From positions 248,001 to 312,000 of the forward strand of contig NZ_QDGZ01000003.1 in NCBI RefSeq assembly GCF_003076135.1: DNA of 64,000 nt, read 5' to 3'. Under the pieces are notes generated by a model. It was not told where the DNA came from and ran no database searches. It saw only the letters and a list, made by a program, of their open reading frames with translations. Shown here piece after piece: positions 60,971-64,000 of the stretch. Positions within the stretch are counted from its first letter, which is position 1; each line of letters opens with the position of its first letter. The DNA is from Nocardioides gansuensis. Its GTDB lineage: Bacteria; Actinomycetota; Actinomycetes; Propionibacteriales; Nocardioidaceae. The translations under genes and the position numbers were made by a program.

Positions 60971-61674
60971 TCTCGACTCGGCTCGATCCGAGGAGGCACC
61001 TGCTCACCGGTGCCGGCTCCGGCATCGGGCGTGCCCTGGCCGAGCGGCTGCGCGACCGGGGCGATGCACTCGTCCTCGTGCTGCGGGATGCCCGGCGCGT
61101 CGACGACCTGCGAGCGGACTTCCCCGACGCCGAGCTCCTGGTCGGCGACCTGGCCGAGCCGGGCACCCTCAACGGGATCGGCAGGCTCGTGGACGGCCCA
61201 CTGGACACGCTCGTGCATGCGGCGGGCATCGTCGACCTCGGCGCGGTCTCGCGGCTCCGCCTGCACGAGTGGCAGGCCCAGCTCGACGTCAACCTGACCT
61301 CGCCCGCCGTGCTCACGCGCGAGCTGCTGCCCCACGTGCGCCAGGCCCGCGGCACGGTGGTCTTCGTCAACTCCGGGGCCGGCCTCAACGCCCACCCCGA
61401 GTGGTCGGCGTACGCCGCGTCCAAGCACGGCCTGAAGGCGCTCGCCGACTGCCTGCGCGGCGAGGAGCAGGAGCACGGCGTCCGGGTGACCAGTGTCTAT
61501 CCCGGCCGCACGGCCAGCCCGATGCAGGAGAGGGTGCACGAGCAGGAGGGCAAGGACTACGACGCCGGTGCGTGGATCCAGCCCGGGACCGTCGCCGAGG
61601 CGATCCTCCACGTACTCGACCTGCCTGCCGATGCGACGATCCCCGACCTGAGCGTGCGGCCGGGCCCGCGCTAG
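60967..61674 (+). CDS. SDR-family oxidoreductase
   Basis: A 235-residue short-chain dehydrogenase. LLTGAGSGIGRALAERL is the cofactor loop, VHAAGIVDLG the NAG-type motif, VVFVNSGAGLNAHPEWSAYA with the catalytic Ser and Tyr, and ASKHGLKALADCLRGEE with Lys. It ends by overlapping the convergent TetR gene by four bases. Confidence 0.9.
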   Translation: MISTRLDPRRHLLTGAGSGIGRALAERLRDRGDALVLVLRDARRVDDLRADFPDAELLVGDLAEPGTLNGIGRLVDGPLDTLVHAAGIVDLGAVSRLRLHEWQAQLDVNLTSPAVLTRELLPHVRQARGTVVFVNSGAGLNAHPEWSAYAASKHGLKALADCLRGEEQEHGVRVTSVYPGRTASPMQERVHEQEGKDYDAGAWIQPGTVAEAILHVLDLPADATIPDLSVRPGPR

Positions 61675-62312
61675 CGGGAGCGCCAGTTGACGGCGCCGAC
61701 CATGAGCATCCGCAGCTGCACCCGTGCCCCTGCCGCGATCCGCTTCGCTGCCTCGGGCTCGGACACGAGCCGCTCGGCGGTCGTCCCCACGAAGGAGACG
61801 ATCAGGTCGGCGAGCAGGCGGAGGTCGTCGGTGGCGAACCCTTCGGTGCCGGGCAGCCGCGCGAGGTCGGTGGCGAGCTCGCGGGTGGTCAGCGCGATCT
61901 CGTGGCCGATCGCCGCCCGGACCCGAGGCGGCCCCGCGACCCGCTCCCTCACAAGGAAGCGGAAGAGCTCCCGGTGCGTGGTGACGTGCTCGACCAGGAC
62001 CTGGATCGAGGAGTCGATCAGGTCGGCGTAGCCGGGCGCGCCTGTGCGCAGCTCCCGCAGCAGGGCGCGCAACGACGCGAAGCTCTCGTCGACCAGGGCG
62101 AGACCGACCTCGTCGACCGACCCGAAGTGGCGGTAGAACGCGGTCGGCACCACCCCGACCTCCTTGGCCACCGCCCGCAGGGAGAGCGCGGCCAGGGTCG
62201 ACTCGGCCGAGAGCGCCAGGGAGGCGTCGAGGATCGCCCGTCGGGTGCGCTCCTTCTGCTCGGTGCGCGTCAAGGAGGCCTCGGTCACCTGCCCGAGTGT
62301 ACGGCCCGCCAT
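61671..62312 (-). CDS. TetR regulator of the desaturase operon
   Basis: A 213-residue TetR protein with RRAILDASLALSAESTLAAL, SLRAVAKEVGVVPTAFYRHF and GSVDEVGLALVDESF. It is divergent from the ferredoxin reductase and desaturase genes, and two palindromes with a shared 11-base half lie between. It is of the type that senses acyl-CoAs. ATG 62312 is chosen over a GTG at 62324 that lies in the palindrome. Confidence 0.88.
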   Translation of the reverse strand: MAGRTLGQVTEASLTRTEQKERTRRAILDASLALSAESTLAALSLRAVAKEVGVVPTAFYRHFGSVDEVGLALVDESFASLRALLRELRTGAPGYADLIDSSIQVLVEHVTTHRELFRFLVRERVAGPPRVRAAIGHEIALTTRELATDLARLPGTEGFATDDLRLLADLIVSFVGTTAERLVSEPEAAKRIAAGARVQLRMLMVGAVNWRSR

Positions 62313-62314
62313 AT

Positions 62315-62333
62315 TTGAGTGCACATATGTGCA
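62315..62333. promoter_or_regulatory. TetR operator 1
   Basis: TGCACATATGTGCA at 62320-62333 is a perfect 14-base palindrome, preceded by TTGAG. TTGAGTGCACA at 62315-62325 recurs at 62393-62403. It overlaps the 5' end of the TetR gene. Confidence 0.6.
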
Positions 62334-62390
62334 TCGAGGTGCGCGACGTCACCCCGGGTCCGCTTGACGAGCGAGCTGACTGCCCCGCAG

Positions 62391-62418
62391 AGTTGAGTGC
62401 ACAGACGTTCACTCAACT
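62391..62418. promoter_or_regulatory. TetR operator 2
   Basis: AGTTGAGTG at 62391-62399 and CACTCAACT at 62410-62418 form a perfect inverted repeat around ten bases. It lies 16 bases before the ATG of the ferredoxin reductase, so binding would block that promoter. Confidence 0.65.
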
Positions 62419-62434
62419 TGAAAGAAGGTTGAAC

Positions 62435-63553
62435 ATGGGCCTCGCCCAGACTCTGCTCCGCTCCCGCGCGGTCGCCGCCTTGGCCACGCCCCACCCGGTC
62501 GACCGCTACCTCGAGCTGGTCAACCCGATGTGGGCCGTGCAGGAGGTGCGCGCTGTCGTGACCGGGGTCCGCCGGGAGACCGGGGGCGAGCATCCCGTCA
62601 CCACGCTGGTGCTGCAGCCGACGCCGACCTGGCGCGGCCACCGCGCCGGCCAGCACGTGCAGGTCGGCGTGGAGCTGCCCGGCATCGCCACCCGGCTGAC
62701 CCGCGTGTTCACCATCTCGTCCGCGGCCTCCGCGCCCGGCGAGAAGATCACCCTGACGATCCGCGCCCACGACCACCGCGACGGCCGCCCGTCCGTCTCG
62801 CGCCACCTCGCGACGGCAGCGGAGCCCGGCACGGTGCTCCATCTCTCCCAGGCGATGGGCGACTTCACCTTGCCGGTCAGCCCGGCCACGCCGGGCATCG
62901 ACCCGCTCCTCTTCATCACGGGCGGCTCCGGCATCACGCCGGCCATGTCGATGCTGCGCACCCTCCTGCGGGACGGGTACGACGGCCGCGCCGGTCGTCC
63001 GGTCATGTTCCTGCACTACGCCCGCTCGGCCGACGACCAGATCTTCGCCGGTGAGCTCGCGGCGATCGCCGCGGCCGACAACGACGTGACCGTGCACCTG
63101 CGCCACGGCCACCAGCTCTTCAACGAGCCGGACCTCCGGCGCACCGTCCCCGGCTACCGCGACACCGACACCTGGGTGTGCGGGCCGGGCGGACTGGTCG
63201 ACCTCGTGCGCGCGGCGTACCCCGACGCCAGCCCCGCCAGAGCAGGGCGCCTGCGGGTGGAGTTCTTCAAGCCGCCGGCCTCGGCCGGCTCCGGCAGCGC
63301 CGAGGGTGACGTGACGTTCGCCCGCGCGGGCCGTGCGGCGGCCAACACAGGCGCCTCGCTGCTGGAGCAGGCCGAGGTACTCGGTCTCCGCCCGCCGTCG
63401 GGCTGCCGGATGGGCATCTGCTTCTCCTGCACCGCCCGCAAGACCGAGGGCACGGTGCGCAACGTCGTCACGGGCGTCGAGTCCTCGATGCCCGACGAGG
63501 ACATCCAGATCTGCGTCTCCTCCCCGGTCGGCGACTGCGTCGTCGACCTCTGA
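62435..63553 (+). CDS. Ferredoxin reductase with C-terminal 2Fe-2S domain
   Basis: A 372-residue flavoprotein reductase. FAD binding is in LTRVFTISSAASAPGEKI, NADPH binding in DPLLFITGGSGITPAMSML, and the 2Fe-2S ferredoxin domain has PPSGCRMGICFSCTARKTEG and a last Cys in IQICVSSPVGDCVVDL. It is similar to the electron-donor for stearoyl-CoA desaturase in mycobacteria. AAGAAGG precedes the ATG. The desaturase gene follows by 15 bases. Confidence 0.92.
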   Translation: MGLAQTLLRSRAVAALATPHPVDRYLELVNPMWAVQEVRAVVTGVRRETGGEHPVTTLVLQPTPTWRGHRAGQHVQVGVELPGIATRLTRVFTISSAASAPGEKITLTIRAHDHRDGRPSVSRHLATAAEPGTVLHLSQAMGDFTLPVSPATPGIDPLLFITGGSGITPAMSMLRTLLRDGYDGRAGRPVMFLHYARSADDQIFAGELAAIAAADNDVTVHLRHGHQLFNEPDLRRTVPGYRDTDTWVCGPGGLVDLVRAAYPDASPARAGRLRVEFFKPPASAGSGSAEGDVTFARAGRAAANTGASLLEQAEVLGLRPPSGCRMGICFSCTARKTEGTVRNVVTGVESSMPDEDIQICVSSPVGDCVVDL

Positions 63554-63568
63554 CCGAAAGGCACCCCG

Positions 63569-64000
63569 ATGACCACCACGCATCCGCACACGCTCAGCCC
63601 CGAGCAGCTCGCGACGTTCGGCGAGGAGCTCGACGCCATCCGGCAGCGCGTGCTCGCCGACCTCGGCGCCGCCGACGCCGACTACATCCGGCGCGTCGTC
63701 AAGGCCCAGCGGGGGTTCGAGGTGGCCGGCCGTGCGCTCTTCTACGTGCCCCCGGCCTGGCCGCTGGCCGTCGCCGCCCTGAGCGTCTCCAAGATCCTGG
63801 ACAACATGGAGATCGGCCACAACGTCATGCATGGCCAGTACGACTGGATGGGCGACCCCGGGCTGAACTCCCGGATGTTCGAGTGGGACACGATGGCGCC
63901 CAGCGAGAACTGGAAGTACGGCCACAACTACGTCCACCACACCTACACCAACATCGTCGGCAAGGACCGTGACATCGGCTACGGCATCCTGCGGATGGAC
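63569..64000 (+). CDS. Fatty-acyl desaturase, 3' end outside window
   Basis: The first 144 codons are present. Histidine boxes of membrane desaturases are visible: GHNVMHGQYDWMGD (HxxxH) and NWKYGHNYVHHTYTNIVGKD (HxxHH), binding the di-iron centre; the third box would be beyond the window. Together with the ferredoxin reductase it should put double bonds in acyl-CoA or phospholipid chains. Confidence 0.9.
   Translation, partial: MTTTHPHTLSPEQLATFGEELDAIRQRVLADLGAADADYIRRVVKAQRGFEVAGRALFYVPPAWPLAVAALSVSKILDNMEIGHNVMHGQYDWMGDPGLNSRMFEWDTMAPSENWKYGHNYVHHTYTNIVGKDRDIGYGILRMD

Overview
The window is very GC-rich, uses GTG and TTG starts freely, and is packed with short overlaps of the ATGA and GTGA type. 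Its gene set (WhiB1-type regulator, SigR/RsrA, the small ribosomal protein bL37, PdtaS-type kinase, nickel superoxide dismutase, HisN next to RsgA and AroA) points to an actinobacterial chromosome, most like Nocardioides or another member of the Nocardioidaceae. No rRNA, tRNA, CRISPR array, insertion sequence or prophage gene was recognised.

Layout. 1-6.8 kb: LysE exporter (cut by the window edge), a PLP decarboxylase, a lipoprotein, a TetR remnant joined to an alpha/beta hydrolase that has lost its start, and a phosphotransferase/phosphatase pair. 6.9-17.7 kb: TetR plus glycosyltransferase, luciferase-like oxidoreductase, ABC-F ATPase, membrane adenylate cyclase, a thioredoxin-reductase-like flavoprotein without a visible CxxC, FprA, LysR and a macrodomain. 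18-29.7 kb: SNF2 helicase, UdgX-type glycosylase, two tandem secreted metalloproteases, a cytidylyltransferase, DUF445, an S4 protein flanked by inverted 32-bp repeat arrays, FKBP, CBS, HisN and RsgA. 29.7-44 kb: AroA, a sigma/anti-sigma/membrane/P-T-rich fusion, SRAP peptidase, SigR-RsrA with a matching autoregulatory promoter, bL37, an IlvG-like enzyme, PdtaS, WhiB1, and a SigB/F-type sigma factor with a degenerate RsbW-like partner. 44-50 kb: FCD regulator with a CDF transporter, HAD and small barrel protein; SodN/SodX; malic enzyme. 60-64 kb: two oxidoreductases, then a TetR controlling a ferredoxin reductase and a fatty-acyl desaturase.

The outstanding region is 50.0-60.0 kb. The minus-strand arm encodes a cytoplasmic trypsin-like protease whose C-terminal tail carries eight cysteines, each preceded by Ser or Thr four to six residues upstream, usually followed by Arg or Lys. 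It is translationally coupled to an APH-fold kinase, a HopA1-family protein and a LanC-like protein with its zinc and catalytic residues intact. These three enzymes are what is needed to phosphorylate, eliminate and cyclise Ser/Thr-Cys pairs into (methyl)lanthionine. I infer that the protease tail is their substrate, so a lanthionine-bridged protease rather than a small lanthipeptide would be made. The plus-strand arm encodes a leaderless subtilase with six GYLQGV repeats, an ECF sigma factor, a small beta-rich protein and a TPR-CHAT protease. The two arms face away from each other across a region with symmetrical, outward-facing CGTATCAGG elements. Together this looks like an intracellular protease network coupled to a lanthionine-forming module that I do not recognise as a described system; defence, stress-induced proteolysis or controlled cell death are possible roles, all untested.
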